Shown here in pieces: positions 43,200 through 52,170 of a stretch of DNA of 64,000 nt. The stretch is from the NCBI RefSeq assembly GCF_036053395.1, contig NZ_CP107942.1, positions 10,034,001-10,098,000 of the forward strand. Reading direction: 5' to 3'. A program made the position numbers and the translations under genes. The notes below the pieces were generated by a model. The model did not search any database. It saw nothing but the letters and a program-made list of their open reading frames with translations, and had not been told where the DNA came from. Within the stretch, counting starts at the first letter, position 1; each line of letters opens with the position of its first letter. The stretch is from Actinoplanes sp. NBC_00393. GTDB taxonomy: Bacteria; Actinomycetota; Actinomycetes; Mycobacteriales; Micromonosporaceae.

Positions 43200-43547
43200 G
43201 TGACGCTGTCGATAACGACGTCGACGCTTGCCGACGGCACGGTGGAGGTCTCGCCGCGGGGCGAGATCGATGTCGAGAACGCGTACGAGATTCGTGAAGC
43301 TGTGGCCGCTCAGCTGGCCGAGGGCGGTCCCGCCCGGATCGAGCTCGACATGCGGCACGTGACCTTCATCGACTCGGTCGGCATCAGCGCCCTGGTGGGC
43401 GCGTTCCAGCTCGCCGGGGTCAGCGGCGTCAAGCTCGTCGTCACCCGGCCCAGCCGCTTCGCGCACCGGCAGCTCTGGGTCACCGGCCTGCTCGGCCTCT
43501 TCGGCAACCCGCAGCCCTACGAGGAAGCGGTGGCTGTCCCTCAGTAA
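43200..43547 (+). CDS. STAS-domain anti-anti-sigma factor
   Basis: This 115-residue protein is a single STAS domain of the SpoIIAA/RsbV type. The phosphorylatable Ser lies in VTFIDSVGISALVG, and the N-terminus TVEVSPRGEIDVENA is typical. It would bind and release an anti-sigma kinase depending on phosphorylation. No partner kinase or sigma gene is in the window. The GTG at 43200 has GGAGGGAAGAGG upstream. Its end overlaps the converging surE by 7 bases. Confidence 0.9.
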   Translation: MTLSITTSTLADGTVEVSPRGEIDVENAYEIREAVAAQLAEGGPARIELDMRHVTFIDSVGISALVGAFQLAGVSGVKLVVTRPSRFAHRQLWVTGLLGLFGNPQPYEEAVAVPQ

Positions 43548-44407
43548 GCGGGATTCTGCACCCGGATCGCCTCCACGTTGATCCGCACGCTGGTGTCCTC
43601 GTGCGGGGCGCGGATCGGGGTGACCACCGCGAAGTTCTCGGCCAGGGCGGCCAGATCGCTGCCCGGGTCCAGATCCTCCTCGGCTGCCTGGACGGCGGTA
43701 CGCACGTACCCGTCGCCCGCCTCGGCGATGCTCATCTGCACCTGGCCGAACCGGGCCAGTGACGCTTGTCGCAGGCCGCGGATCCCGTCCAGGTGCAGGT
43801 CCGGAACGTTCAGGTTGAAGATCGTCCCGGGCGGGGTGTGCAGCAGCGAGGGCAGCAGGCGCACGGCCAGCTCGGCGCCGCTGGCCCAGTGGTGCTGTTC
43901 GTCGTCGATCCGGTCCAGGGCGGCGATCGCGGCGCCCCCGCTGGACGCCGACGCGGCGGCCGGGGTGAGCACGTCCAGGGAGACCGCGAGCCCGTGCATC
44001 CCGGCGTGCGAGGCGGTCAGGGTGGCCCCGACCGTGCCGGAGTGCACCACCGCGGCCCCGGCGTTCGCGCCGCGGTTGATCCCGGACAGCACGATGTCCG
44101 GCACCTCGCCGAAGGCTTCGCGCAGCGCGAGCAGCACGATGTACGCCGGGGAGGCGGCCACCCCGTACGCCGGGATGTTCTTGGCCCCCGCCAGTTCCCG
44201 TTCCTCGAAGCAGATCTTGCCGTCCTGCATGACCGCGGTCATCGACGCGCTGCTGCCGCTCGACTCGCTCAGCGGCGCGGCCACCACCACCTCGTAGCCC
44301 GCGTGCGCGACCGCCCGCGCCAGCCACCGGATGCCCGGCGCCTCGATGCCGTCGTCGTTGGTGATAAGGATTCGCATGGGTGAATCGTTGCCCGCTCCGG
44401 CGCTCAT
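43541..44407 (-). CDS. surE: 5'/3'-nucleotidase SurE
   Basis: This 288-residue metal-dependent nucleotidase carries the SurE start MRILITNDDGIEAPGIRWLA with both metal-binding Asp residues, APLSESSGSSASMT, and VLSGINRGANAG with the third metal ligand Asn. The ATG at 44407, ten residues before MRILIT, is chosen because it overlaps the upstream kinase stop (ATGA), which suggests coupling; 44377 is the alternative. It removes phosphate from nucleoside monophosphates. It is the last gene of a three-gene operon. Confidence 0.93.
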   Translation of the reverse strand: MSAGAGNDSPMRILITNDDGIEAPGIRWLARAVAHAGYEVVVAAPLSESSGSSASMTAVMQDGKICFEERELAGAKNIPAYGVAASPAYIVLLALREAFGEVPDIVLSGINRGANAGAAVVHSGTVGATLTASHAGMHGLAVSLDVLTPAAASASSGGAAIAALDRIDDEQHHWASGAELAVRLLPSLLHTPPGTIFNLNVPDLHLDGIRGLRQASLARFGQVQMSIAEAGDGYVRTAVQAAEEDLDPGSDLAALAENFAVVTPIRAPHEDTSVRINVEAIRVQNPAY

Positions 44408-45390
44408 GATGCCTTCTTCAAGGGGGTCAGCTCGACACGTTCGGTGAGAACCCGGACCGCGTCGACGTGTCCGGTGCCGAGACCGTGCCGGGTGACGTTC
44501 AGCGCGCCCGCGGCGGCGCCGGTCCGGACCGCCTCCTCCATCGGGCCACCGTGTGCCAGGACCGCGGCGACACCGGCCGTCATCGAGTCGCCGGCGCCCC
44601 GGTGCTCGGCCGGGGTGAGCCGGGGCAGCGCCACGCCGTAGACCTCGCCGTTGAACAGCGCCAGCGCGCCCATGTCGGCCCGGGACACCAGGACCGACTC
44701 GGCGCCGTCGTCGTGCAGCTTCAGCAGCGCCTTGACCAGCGACTCGGTGGAGCCGTCGGTGGCCGTGCCGTCGGCGATCAGCTCCTCGTGGCTGATCTTC
44801 AGCACCGAGATGCCGGCCTCCAGCACGGCCGCGAGATGCCGGCTGCACAGGTCGGCGATCACCTTGCAGCCGTTCGCACGCAGGTCGGCGGCGAGCCGGC
44901 CGTACACCTCGGGCTTGATCACCGAAGGGTGGGCCGGGCCGCTCAGGATGGCGATCCCGGCGCGCAGGCCCTCGGCGAGCGTCAGGTTGTAGAGCTCGTC
45001 GAGCTCGTGCCGGGACAGCGGGGTGCCCGGGCGTTCGGCTATCTCCTGGCGGGTGCCGCCCCGCCGATCGTGCACGTACCACCCGCTGCCGTGCTCGCGC
45101 ATCACCAGCCGCAGCGTGACACCGGGCAGCTCGAGCAGCGGGCTCAGCACGCGGCCGACCTCGCCCCCGGCAGCCGCGCAGAGCGTCACTTGCGCCCCGA
45201 GCGATGTGATCATCCGGGTCTGCCAGATGCCCTGGCCACCCGGATGCACGTGCAGTTCGGGTTCGTCGTGGTGTTGTTCGATGGTCACCGTCAGCTGGGG
45301 GGCCGGCGCGAAGACCATGACCCGGCCGTCACTCATGTTCGCATTGTTATCTTTTTGCGCATCCGGCGTGGCAGATCGCAAAAAGAACAT
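44404..45390 (-). CDS. PfkB family carbohydrate kinase
   Basis: This 328-residue sugar kinase resembles 1-phosphofructokinase and tagatose-6-phosphate kinase. It has HVHPGGQGIWQTRMITSLG (substrate Gly-rich segment with a conserved Gly-Gly-Gln-Gly) and HRGAGDSMTAGVAAVLA, the PfkB signature with the catalytic Asp. The start at 45390 has AGGGG four bases upstream and lies 8 bases after the previous gene; a downstream ATG (45336) is the alternative and would place an inverted repeat in the leader. Confidence 0.88.
   Translation of the reverse strand: MFFLRSATPDAQKDNNANMSDGRVMVFAPAPQLTVTIEQHHDEPELHVHPGGQGIWQTRMITSLGAQVTLCAAAGGEVGRVLSPLLELPGVTLRLVMREHGSGWYVHDRRGGTRQEIAERPGTPLSRHELDELYNLTLAEGLRAGIAILSGPAHPSVIKPEVYGRLAADLRANGCKVIADLCSRHLAAVLEAGISVLKISHEELIADGTATDGSTESLVKALLKLHDDGAESVLVSRADMGALALFNGEVYGVALPRLTPAEHRGAGDSMTAGVAAVLAHGGPMEEAVRTGAAAGALNVTRHGLGTGHVDAVRVLTERVELTPLKKAS
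45351..45385. repeat. 9-bp inverted repeat at the start of the PfkB gene
   Basis: CTTTTTGCG (45351-45359) is mirrored by CGCAAAAAG (45377-45385), with 17 bases between. The segment is much poorer in G and C than its surroundings. It is inside the gene if translation starts at 45390 and in the leader if it starts at 45336. Confidence 0.7.
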
Positions 45391-45398
45391 AGGCCCCT

Positions 45399-45707
45399 CT
45401 AGGGCTCGAAGCCGCGACCAGTCAGATCCTGGACCGCTCCCGACAACTCCGGCCGGGCGTGGAGCAGTTCCTCCAGCCGCACCCGCCACCGGCCGGCCTC
45501 CAGGTCGAACACGCCGCGGTCGCCGCCGGTGCGGGCCGACTCGGTCAGCAGCCGCGTCCGGGTGTCGACGAGGGCGGCATGGATCTCCGGACCGAGCAGA
45601 TCGTGGACCTGGCCGGCGAAATCGGCGAACTCGGGTGCGTAGGCGGCGCGCACGAACGCCCGTGCGCCGTCCCAGATGACCCTGGGCTGGTGGATGACTG
45701 TCGACAT
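45399..45707 (-). CDS. Hypothetical protein (102 aa)
   Basis: This 102-residue soluble protein starts MSTVIHQPRVIWDGARAF and is predicted to be mostly helical. It has no signal peptide, membrane segment or recognised domain. It is the first gene of the operon with the PfkB kinase and surE. I do not recognise the family. Confidence 0.7.
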   Translation of the reverse strand: MSTVIHQPRVIWDGARAFVRAAYAPEFADFAGQVHDLLGPEIHAALVDTRTRLLTESARTGGDRGVFDLEAGRWRVRLEELLHARPELSGAVQDLTGRGFEP

Positions 45708-45759
45708 GGATCGATCATCTCGTGGGAACTGTGATGATCGCCATAGCCGCCCGGCGGGC

Positions 45760-46674
45760 TCACCAGCCGGTCGGTGTGCAGTGCCGTCCGGCTCCGGCGG
45801 GCTCGACCTGCAGCGTGGCGTGGTCGATCGCGAAGTCCTCGTGCAGCGCCTCGCGGGCCACGGTCAGGACGGCGCCCAGCTCGGCCGCGGGGGAGAGGCT
45901 CAGGTGGGCCGAGGCCACGTCCATGCCCGAGGTCAGCGTCCAGACGTGCAGGTCGTGGACGTCGCAGACACCGGGCACCGCGGCCAGCCGCTCCCGGACG
46001 GCGGTGATGTCGACATGCTCGGGGGCCGCCTGGACCAGGATCCGGACGGCGGACCGGCCGAGCGCGAACGTACGCGGAAGGATCATCAGGGCCACCACGA
46101 CGGCGACGATCGGGTCCGCGTACGCCCAGCCGGTGAGCCAGATGACCAGCGCCGCCACGATCACGCCGACCGACCCGAGCAGGTCACCGAGCACCTCGAG
46201 GTACGCCCCGCGGACCGCGATGTTCTCCTTCGCCCCCGAACTCAGCAGCCGGAACGCGATCACGTTCGCCACCAGGCCGCCGATCGCGACGACCAGCATC
46301 CACCCGGCCGGCACCTCGGGCGGGTCGGTGAACCGGCGGACCGCCTGGACCAGCACGAACCCGGCGACACCGGCCAGCAGCACGGCGTTGGCGAGGGCGG
46401 CCAGCACCTCCAGACGGTAGAGGCCGAAGGTGCGCCGCGAGTCGGTGCCGGCCCGGCCGGCGGCGGTGATCGCGGCGAGGGTCATGGCGATGGCCAGCAC
46501 GTCGGTGAACATGTGCCCGGCGTCGGAGAGCAGCGCGAGGGAGCCGGTGAGCCCGGCCGCCACCGCCTCGGCCACCATGAAGGCGGTGAGCAGGCCGCCC
46601 GCCCACCAGAGGTGCTTGCGATGCCTGGCGCCGCCGTGCGTCGCCGCGGTGCCGTGGTCGTGGCCGGCTCCCAT
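45760..46674 (-). CDS. Cation diffusion facilitator (CzcD/ZitB-like) metal exporter
   Basis: This 304-residue protein has a His-rich N-terminus (GAGHDHGTAATHGGARHRKH), six membrane segments and a cytoplasmic C-terminal domain. Metal ligands are visible in LLSDAGHMFTDVLAIAM (segment 2, His and Asp) and in YLEVLGDLLGSVGVI (segment 5, two Asp). CDVHDLHVWTLTSGM in the tail is the regulatory metal site. It exports zinc or related divalent ions in exchange for protons. The ATG at 46674 is chosen because GGAAGGTGGAG lies directly before it. Confidence 0.94.
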   Translation of the reverse strand: MGAGHDHGTAATHGGARHRKHLWWAGGLLTAFMVAEAVAAGLTGSLALLSDAGHMFTDVLAIAMTLAAITAAGRAGTDSRRTFGLYRLEVLAALANAVLLAGVAGFVLVQAVRRFTDPPEVPAGWMLVVAIGGLVANVIAFRLLSSGAKENIAVRGAYLEVLGDLLGSVGVIVAALVIWLTGWAYADPIVAVVVALMILPRTFALGRSAVRILVQAAPEHVDITAVRERLAAVPGVCDVHDLHVWTLTSGMDVASAHLSLSPAAELGAVLTVAREALHEDFAIDHATLQVEPAGAGRHCTPTGW

Positions 46675-46709
46675 GTCTCCACCTTCCGTCGTTCCGCGGG
46701 CCGACGCCA

Positions 46710-46723
46710 ATGTATGCGTACAT
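46710..46723. promoter_or_regulatory. Candidate operator upstream of the metal exporter
   Basis: ATGTA-TGCG-TACAT is a perfect 5-4-5 inverted repeat in an A/T-rich patch 36 bases before the exporter start. Such sites often bind ArsR- or TetR-type metal sensors. The regulator is not next to it. Confidence 0.35.
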
Positions 46724-46805
46724 CGCTATATGTGCAATCAGTTGTGCGACACGCTCCCACGCGCTGGAATCTTGATGACCCGTTACGCATCGGAAAGGAA
46801 GTTTC

Positions 46806-47735
46806 GTGCTTCGACGTACCCTTGCGAACGCTTTTCTCTGCACCGCCCTGGCGGTGACCGTAGCCGCCCAGCCCGCCGCTGCGGGCCAGACCGGCGCACT
46901 GCCCAGCACAATCACCCTGCCGAGCGGCTTCCAGCCGGAAGGCATCGCCATCGGCGAGAAGCCGTACGCCTACTTCGGCTCCCGGGTCGACGGCGACATC
47001 TACCGCGTCGACCTGCGCACCGGGGCAGGCCGGACCTTCGCCGAGGGCCCGGGCACCACCTCGCTCGGCATGAAGATCGCCGGCGGGCGCCTCTTCGTGG
47101 CCGGCGGCGTCGGCGGCGACGCCCGGGTCTACGACCTACGCACCGGCGCTCTGCTGAAGACCTACCAGCTGCGGCCCGCCGCCGACGGGCCGTTCATCAA
47201 CGACGTGATCGTCACCCGGGACGCCGCCTGGTTCACCGACTCACGCAGCGCCACGCTGTTCAAGCTGCCGCTCGGCCGGCACAACGCGCTGCCCCCGGCG
47301 GCGTTCGCGGTGCCGCTCACCGGCGACCTGGCGGTCGTGCCGGGCGCCACCAACGCCAACGGCATCACCACCACGCCGGACGGCCGGGCGCTGATCATCG
47401 TGCAGTCCAACACCGGCAAGCTGTTCCGGGTCACCAAGTCCGGTGTGACCAGGGAGATCGATCTGGGCGGCGAGCTGGTCAACTTCGGTGACGGGCTCTG
47501 GCTGCGCGGCAAGACGCTCTACGTGGTCGAGAACCGGAACAACGTGATCACCAAGATCAAGCTGAACCGGGCCGGGACGTCCGGCGAGGTCAGGTCCCGC
47601 ACCGGGGACCCGCGCTTCGACATCCCGACCACGATCGCCGAGTACGGCAAGCGGTTCTACCTGCCGAACGCCCGCTTCACCACGCCGCCGACGCCGGAGA
47701 CCGCCTACAACGCCGTGGCGGTCCCGATTCCCTGA
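46806..47735 (+). CDS. Secreted beta-propeller protein (SMP-30/gluconolactonase-like)
   Basis: This 309-residue exported protein has a signal peptide ending near residue 26 (AAQPAAAG). The rest has repeated strands of a six-bladed propeller: LPSGFQPEGIAIGEKPYAYF, DIYRVDLRTG, TNANGITTTPDGRALI and GKLFRVTKSG. NANGITTTPDG matches the metal-binding blade of SMP-30/gluconolactonase enzymes. It could be a lactonase or a binding protein. The GTG start has GGAAAGGAAG upstream. The 3' end overlaps the converging helD by 31 bases. Confidence 0.82.
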   Translation: MLRRTLANAFLCTALAVTVAAQPAAAGQTGALPSTITLPSGFQPEGIAIGEKPYAYFGSRVDGDIYRVDLRTGAGRTFAEGPGTTSLGMKIAGGRLFVAGGVGGDARVYDLRTGALLKTYQLRPAADGPFINDVIVTRDAAWFTDSRSATLFKLPLGRHNALPPAAFAVPLTGDLAVVPGATNANGITTTPDGRALIIVQSNTGKLFRVTKSGVTREIDLGGELVNFGDGLWLRGKTLYVVENRNNVITKIKLNRAGTSGEVRSRTGDPRFDIPTTIAEYGKRFYLPNARFTTPPTPETAYNAVAVPIP

Positions 47736-49855
47736 CCGAGCCAGCCGGGGTTCGTGCCCACCGTGGTCAGTCGCTGCGTCGCGCGCGACAGGGCCACGTA
47801 CAGGGTGCGGACCCCGGCGTCGTCGGTGGCGATCTGGGCCGGCTCGACCAGGACCACCGCGTCGTACTCCATGCCCTTGGCCTCCAGCGCGGTGACCACC
47901 TGGACCCGCTCCGGCAGCCCGGCCACCCAGCCGGCCACCTCGTCCCGGCGGGGCACCGGCATGATCACGCCGATCGTGCCGTCGACGTCCGCGAGCTGCT
48001 TCTCGGTCAGCTCGCGCACCGCCTCGGGCAGCGCGCCCGCCGAGGTCACCACGTCCACCGGCTCGACGCCGGTGCTGCGCACCGCCGAGGGCAACGGCAG
48101 ATCAGGCATGATCGTACGAATCACCCGTGCCGCCACCTCGAAGATCTCCGACGAGTTGCGGTAGTTGGTGGTCAGCGCGTAGCTGTTGCGCTTGCGCGAG
48201 CCCAGAGCCCGGTCCCGGGACCGGGCCAGCTCGGCGGGATCGCCCGACCAGGCGGTCTGCGCCGGGTCACCGACGATGGTCCAGGATGCGTACGACCCAC
48301 GCCGCCCGATCATCCGCCACTGCATCGGTGACACGTCCTGGGACTCGTCGACCACCACGTGCGCGTACTCCCGGTAGTCCTCCTCGCGCTGCACCTGCTG
48401 GGCGCGGGCCGCCGCCTGCCGGTCCGCGTAGGTGCTGACCTCCTGGATCCCGTCCCGCACGTGGAACGGGTTCTTCGACTTGCGCTGCGGCTGCCGGGGC
48501 CGGCCCATGATCTCATCCAGCTCGTCCAGCAGCGCCACGTCGGAGATCGTCGGGCCGTGCTCGGCGAGCGCGTCGAACGAGCCCTGCAGGGTGGCGATCT
48601 CGTCGCGGGAGAGGACCCCGTTCGCGTACGCCCGGAGCCGTTTCGGATCGGCCAGCCAGCGCAGCACCCGCATCGGGGTGAACCGCGGCCACCAGGCCTT
48701 CAGGAACTCCCGGAAGTCGGTGCGGTCGGCCAGCTCGGACTCGAACTCCCGCTTCTCCGGCAGCCCGGTGACCTTGTGCTCGCGAGCCTGTGCCCAGAGC
48801 GCGTCGAAGACCCGGTCGAAGCCGTGCCCGCGGACCTCGTTACGCCGTGCGCCCCGGGGCAGCGCCTTGCGCCGGAGTTGCTCCAGAGCGCTGGCGTCCA
48901 GTCGCAGCAGGGTCCCGCGGTAGAGCAGGCGCAGCTCGGTCGGGCCGCCCGGCACCGCGTCGTGCGAGGCGCGCTCGAGCACCCGGCGCATCCGCAACGA
49001 GCCCTTGATCGCGGCGATCGGGCCGGAGTCCACCCGGGTCGCGTCATAGCCCGGCACGAGCGAGCCCAGCGACCGCAGCGTCGCGGTCTCCTCGCCGAGC
49101 GAGGGCAGGACGGTCGCGATGTACTCCACGAAGACGCCGGACGGGCCGACCACCAGGATGCCGCCGCCGGCGAACCGGCTGCGGTCGGAATACAACAGGT
49201 ACGCCGCCCGGTGCAGCGCCACCGCGGTCTTGCCGGTGCCCGGACCGCCGGTGACGATCGTCACGCCCGAGGCGGGGGAGCGGATCGCCTCGTCCTGCTC
49301 GCGCTGGATGGTCGCGACGATGTCGCGCATGCCGCGCCCGGTCGCCTTCGCCAGACTGGCCAGCAGCGCGCCGTCGCCCACCACCCGCATGTCGGCCGGG
49401 GCGGCATCCGGATCGAGCAGGTCGTCCTCGATGCCGGTGACCCGCTCCCGGCTGGACTGGATCATCCGGCGGCGGACCACGCCGAGCGGCTCGGCCGCGG
49501 TGGCCCGGTAGAACGCCGCCGCGGCGGGCGCCCGCCAGTCCACGACCAGCGGTTTCGAGTCCTCGTCGCGGATGCCCATCCGGCCCACGTAGTGGGTGGC
49601 GCCGGTGTTCAGGTCGAGGCGGCCGAAGACCAGTCCCTCGTACTCCGTGTCCAGGGCGTGCCGGCGGCGGGCCGCGTGATAAACCATCGCATCGCGCTCC
49701 ACCAGGGCGCCGAAGGTGCCCACGCCGGCCAGGCGGTAGCCCTCCTTCTCGGCCCGGGACGCGTCCTGGCGCAGCTCGGCGAGACGGGCATAGACCCGGT
49801 CCACGTGCTGCTGCTCGACCGCGATCTCCTGCTGAAGGACGGTGGTGTCGCTCAA
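47705..49855 (-). CDS. helD: HelD-family RNA polymerase-associated ATPase
   Basis: This protein of 716 residues is a UvrD/Rep-like superfamily 1 ATPase with the long N-terminal coiled coil of HelD (LQQEIAVEQQHVDRVYARL). Walker A is VTGGPGTGKTAVALHR; Walker B is HVVVDESQDVSPMQW; motif VI lies in LYVALSRATQRL. HelD removes stalled or inactive RNA polymerase from DNA, and in mycobacteria a homologue confers tolerance to rifampicin-like drugs. The TTG at 49855 is chosen because AGGGAGA lies nine bases upstream; GTG codons at 49888 and 49885 are alternatives. Confidence 0.9.
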   Translation of the reverse strand: MSDTTVLQQEIAVEQQHVDRVYARLAELRQDASRAEKEGYRLAGVGTFGALVERDAMVYHAARRRHALDTEYEGLVFGRLDLNTGATHYVGRMGIRDEDSKPLVVDWRAPAAAAFYRATAAEPLGVVRRRMIQSSRERVTGIEDDLLDPDAAPADMRVVGDGALLASLAKATGRGMRDIVATIQREQDEAIRSPASGVTIVTGGPGTGKTAVALHRAAYLLYSDRSRFAGGGILVVGPSGVFVEYIATVLPSLGEETATLRSLGSLVPGYDATRVDSGPIAAIKGSLRMRRVLERASHDAVPGGPTELRLLYRGTLLRLDASALEQLRRKALPRGARRNEVRGHGFDRVFDALWAQAREHKVTGLPEKREFESELADRTDFREFLKAWWPRFTPMRVLRWLADPKRLRAYANGVLSRDEIATLQGSFDALAEHGPTISDVALLDELDEIMGRPRQPQRKSKNPFHVRDGIQEVSTYADRQAAARAQQVQREEDYREYAHVVVDESQDVSPMQWRMIGRRGSYASWTIVGDPAQTAWSGDPAELARSRDRALGSRKRNSYALTTNYRNSSEIFEVAARVIRTIMPDLPLPSAVRSTGVEPVDVVTSAGALPEAVRELTEKQLADVDGTIGVIMPVPRRDEVAGWVAGLPERVQVVTALEAKGMEYDAVVLVEPAQIATDDAGVRTLYVALSRATQRLTTVGTNPGWLGQGIGTATAL

Positions 49856-50033
49856 GTCGGTCGCTCTCCCTTTCCTGCGCACCACCAACCGCGCGTGCGT
49901 GGCTGCGCGAAGGGGGCAATCGAACTTACTCCTGCCCGGCAGTCCGCGTCGAACGCACCCCTCCGGCTCGTCGTCCGGAATCTCTCAGGATCGTCGCCCG
50001 GGCGGCATCGCGTGCGCGTTTCGAGGGAAACGA

Positions 50034-50996
50034 CTAGGCCGCCCGGCGGCAGTCCGCGGCGCCGGACACCCGCTGCTCCCGCTTCGACTCCCGCTTCGCC
50101 TCCCGGACCACCTTGCGGACGATCCCGGCGAGCGCCGCCGAGACCTCCTCCGGCCGCTCCAGCGGCAGCATGTGCCCGGCGCCCGGGAAGACCTGCAGCC
50201 CGGCGCTGGGCAGCGCGTCGGCGATCGACTCGGCGCAGGCCGGCGGGGTCAGCCTGTCCCGGTCGCCGACCAGCACCGCGGACGGCAGGTCGCCGAGCAG
50301 CGCCAGCGTGTCCAGTCGCTGCTGCGCGCCGACCGACGCGCGGAAGCCGCCGATCGACCGCAGCGAGGCCCGGCCCAGACTGCGCAGGGTCAGCCGCAAC
50401 GCGTCGGTCGAGCAGTCGTCGCCGAAGAGCAGCCAGCGCACCGCCGGGCGCAGGGCGGGCAGCACGGCCCGGTGCGGGCACCAGGCGCCGGAGCGGGCCA
50501 GCAGGCCGGCGCCGATGGTCTCGCCGGCGCGCAGCACGGAGGCCAGGTGCGGGTGCAACCCGTACCGCGTGTGGGTGTGGCCCTCGGCGGTGGTCGAGAC
50601 GAAGAGCAGGCCGGCCACCCGGGCGGCGAAGTCGCCGGGGTGGCGGTGGGCGTACTCCATGATCGTCATGCCGCCCATCGAATGGCCGGCGAGGATCACC
50701 GGGCCGGACGGCGCGAACCGGTCGATCACCTCGGCCAGGTCGTCGCCGAGCTGGTCGAGATTGGCCGAGCGCAGCCGGGTGGCGCCGGATCGTCCGTGGC
50801 CACGAGTGTCGTACGCGATCACGCGGGGTGTCTTGCGGCCCATCCCGCTGAGCGCGGCCACCTGATGCCGCCAGATCCGCCGGTCCAGGCACCAGCTGTG
50901 CAACATGACCACGGTCACCGGCGCGTCGGCCGGGCCGGACACGTCGACATGCAGCCGGACGCCGTCGGCGAGGACGATCTCCGAACGCTCAGTCAT
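50034..50996 (-). CDS. Alpha/beta hydrolase
   Basis: This 320-residue hydrolase has the oxyanion-hole region VVMLHSWCLDRRIWR, the block YDTRGHGRSG, and the nucleophile elbow AGHSMGGMT. The Asp is in VGDRDRLTPP and the His in FPGAGHMLPLERP. It has no signal peptide. The C-terminus is basic (VVREAKRESKREQR). The natural substrate is unknown. The ATG at 50996 has GGAGG upstream. The 178-base gap to helD shows no clear feature. Confidence 0.9.
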   Translation of the reverse strand: MTERSEIVLADGVRLHVDVSGPADAPVTVVMLHSWCLDRRIWRHQVAALSGMGRKTPRVIAYDTRGHGRSGATRLRSANLDQLGDDLAEVIDRFAPSGPVILAGHSMGGMTIMEYAHRHPGDFAARVAGLLFVSTTAEGHTHTRYGLHPHLASVLRAGETIGAGLLARSGAWCPHRAVLPALRPAVRWLLFGDDCSTDALRLTLRSLGRASLRSIGGFRASVGAQQRLDTLALLGDLPSAVLVGDRDRLTPPACAESIADALPSAGLQVFPGAGHMLPLERPEEVSAALAGIVRKVVREAKRESKREQRVSGAADCRRAA

Positions 50997-51168
50997 GGGC
51001 ACCTCCGTGCGGGCTCACGGCCCCCGCAGTACCCACGGGTTACCAGCATCACTCGCGATCTCCGCGAACGCCACATTTCTTGGTCAGGACTTTCGGCCCT
51101 TGTGCACGGAACAGTGAGTTAGCTCGCAATCACTTTCCCGCCGCCCCGGACAGGCGAAAATCTCTCCC

Positions 51169-51777
51169 ATGACGGCCACGCGAGACGCCCAGATCCTCAG
51201 CCCTGCCGAAGCCTTGAGCAAGCTCGTCACCGGCAACAAGCGGTTCGTGTACGGCACCCCGCGGTACGGCCACGACGTCACCCAGGCGGCCGCGACCGCC
51301 GGTGGACAGCAGCCGCATTCGCTGGTGCTGGGCTGCATCGACTCCCGGGTGCCGCTCGAGGCGATCTTCGACCAGTCGTTCGGCTCGATCTGCGTGGCGC
51401 GCTCGGGCGCACACGTGCTGGACCGGTCGCTGGTCGGCTCGGCCGGGTTCGCCGTCGCCAAGCTCCGCGTCTCGCTGATCCTCGTCGTCGGCCACAAGCG
51501 CTGCGGGGCCGTGCACGCCACCGTCGACGCCCTGCGCGCCGGTACGGCGTCCGAGGGCGAGGTCGGCTACCTGGTGGACCAACTGGCCCCGGCGGTGCAC
51601 GAGGTGGGCCTGCAGGACGCCGAGGCGGCGGAGAAGGCCGTACCGGTTCATGTGCTGCGGACGGTGGACCGGCTCCGCAAGGTCGACAGCCTGGCCGGGC
51701 CGATCGCGGCCGGCACGCTCAAGGTCGAGGGCGCCGTCTACGACCTGGACAGCGGCTGGGTGGAGTTCCTGTCCTGA
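51169..51777 (+). CDS. Beta-class carbonic anhydrase
   Basis: This 203-residue zinc enzyme has the beta-class motifs CIDSR (Cys56, Asp58, Arg60) and GHKRCGA (His109, Cys112), which together make the zinc site. It would interconvert carbon dioxide and bicarbonate in the cytoplasm. The segment after the first motif reads ARSGAH where most members have an N-A-G-N turn, so it is a divergent member. The gene diverges from the hydrolase and ends at a strong terminator. Confidence 0.93.
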   Translation: MTATRDAQILSPAEALSKLVTGNKRFVYGTPRYGHDVTQAAATAGGQQPHSLVLGCIDSRVPLEAIFDQSFGSICVARSGAHVLDRSLVGSAGFAVAKLRVSLILVVGHKRCGAVHATVDALRAGTASEGEVGYLVDQLAPAVHEVGLQDAEAAEKAVPVHVLRTVDRLRKVDSLAGPIAAGTLKVEGAVYDLDSGWVEFLS

Positions 51778-51795
51778 TCTTCACCAACTGAAAAA

Positions 51796-51828
51796 AGGCG
51801 CCTCCCGGTCATCGACCGGGAGGCGCCT
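51796..51828. terminator. Strong bidirectional intrinsic terminator
   Basis: A perfect 15-bp stem (51796-51810 with 51814-51828) has an ATC loop. On the minus strand it is followed by six T (AAAAAA at 51791-51796 on the plus strand), so it is a canonical terminator for the minus-strand gene and also closes the carbonic anhydrase transcript. Confidence 0.92.
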
Positions 51829-51843
51829 CTCGTTCGGGGTTGC

Positions 51844-52170
51844 TCAGCCCTCGAAGATGCCCGCGTCCGCGAGCCGCTTCTCGGTGGCGTCCCAGCCGTG
51901 CTCCGGGCTGGTGCTGTGCAGCGAGTTCAGCTCGGCGCGGATCTTGGCGCCGTGCCCGGCAGCGGCCAGCACCCGGATCTCCTCGACGAAGGCGTCGGAG
52001 TCGGTCTTGAGGTGCGTGGTCTTGCCGTTGGTCAGGTTGCGCACATACACGAAGCGGCCGTCGGCGAGCGGGATGAGGTACTTGTACTCACCGAGCACGC
52101 TAAGGGCGCCACCAGCGCCCTGGCCGGCGCGGACTGATGCGCGGGCGGTCTTTGAGGTGTTGCTCGCCAC
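51844..52170 (-). CDS. Hypothetical actinobacterial protein (108 aa)
   Basis: This 108-residue soluble protein contains YKYLIPLADGRFVYVRNL, followed by NGKTTHLKTDSDAFVEEI. The N-terminal 25 residues are Ala/Ser/Gly-rich and probably flexible. I do not recognise a characterised family. The GTG start at 52170 has CCAAGGAG upstream. It diverges from the DUF3145 gene, with 244 bases between starts, and ends at a canonical terminator. Confidence 0.75.
   Translation of the reverse strand: MASNTSKTARASVRAGQGAGGALSVLGEYKYLIPLADGRFVYVRNLTNGKTTHLKTDSDAFVEEIRVLAAAGHGAKIRAELNSLHSTSPEHGWDATEKRLADAGIFEG

Noticed and set aside
48359..50662. 767-codon plus-strand frame over helD and the hydrolase
   Set aside because: Antisense to HelD Walker motifs and to the hydrolase triad; low-complexity Arg/Pro content at its end.
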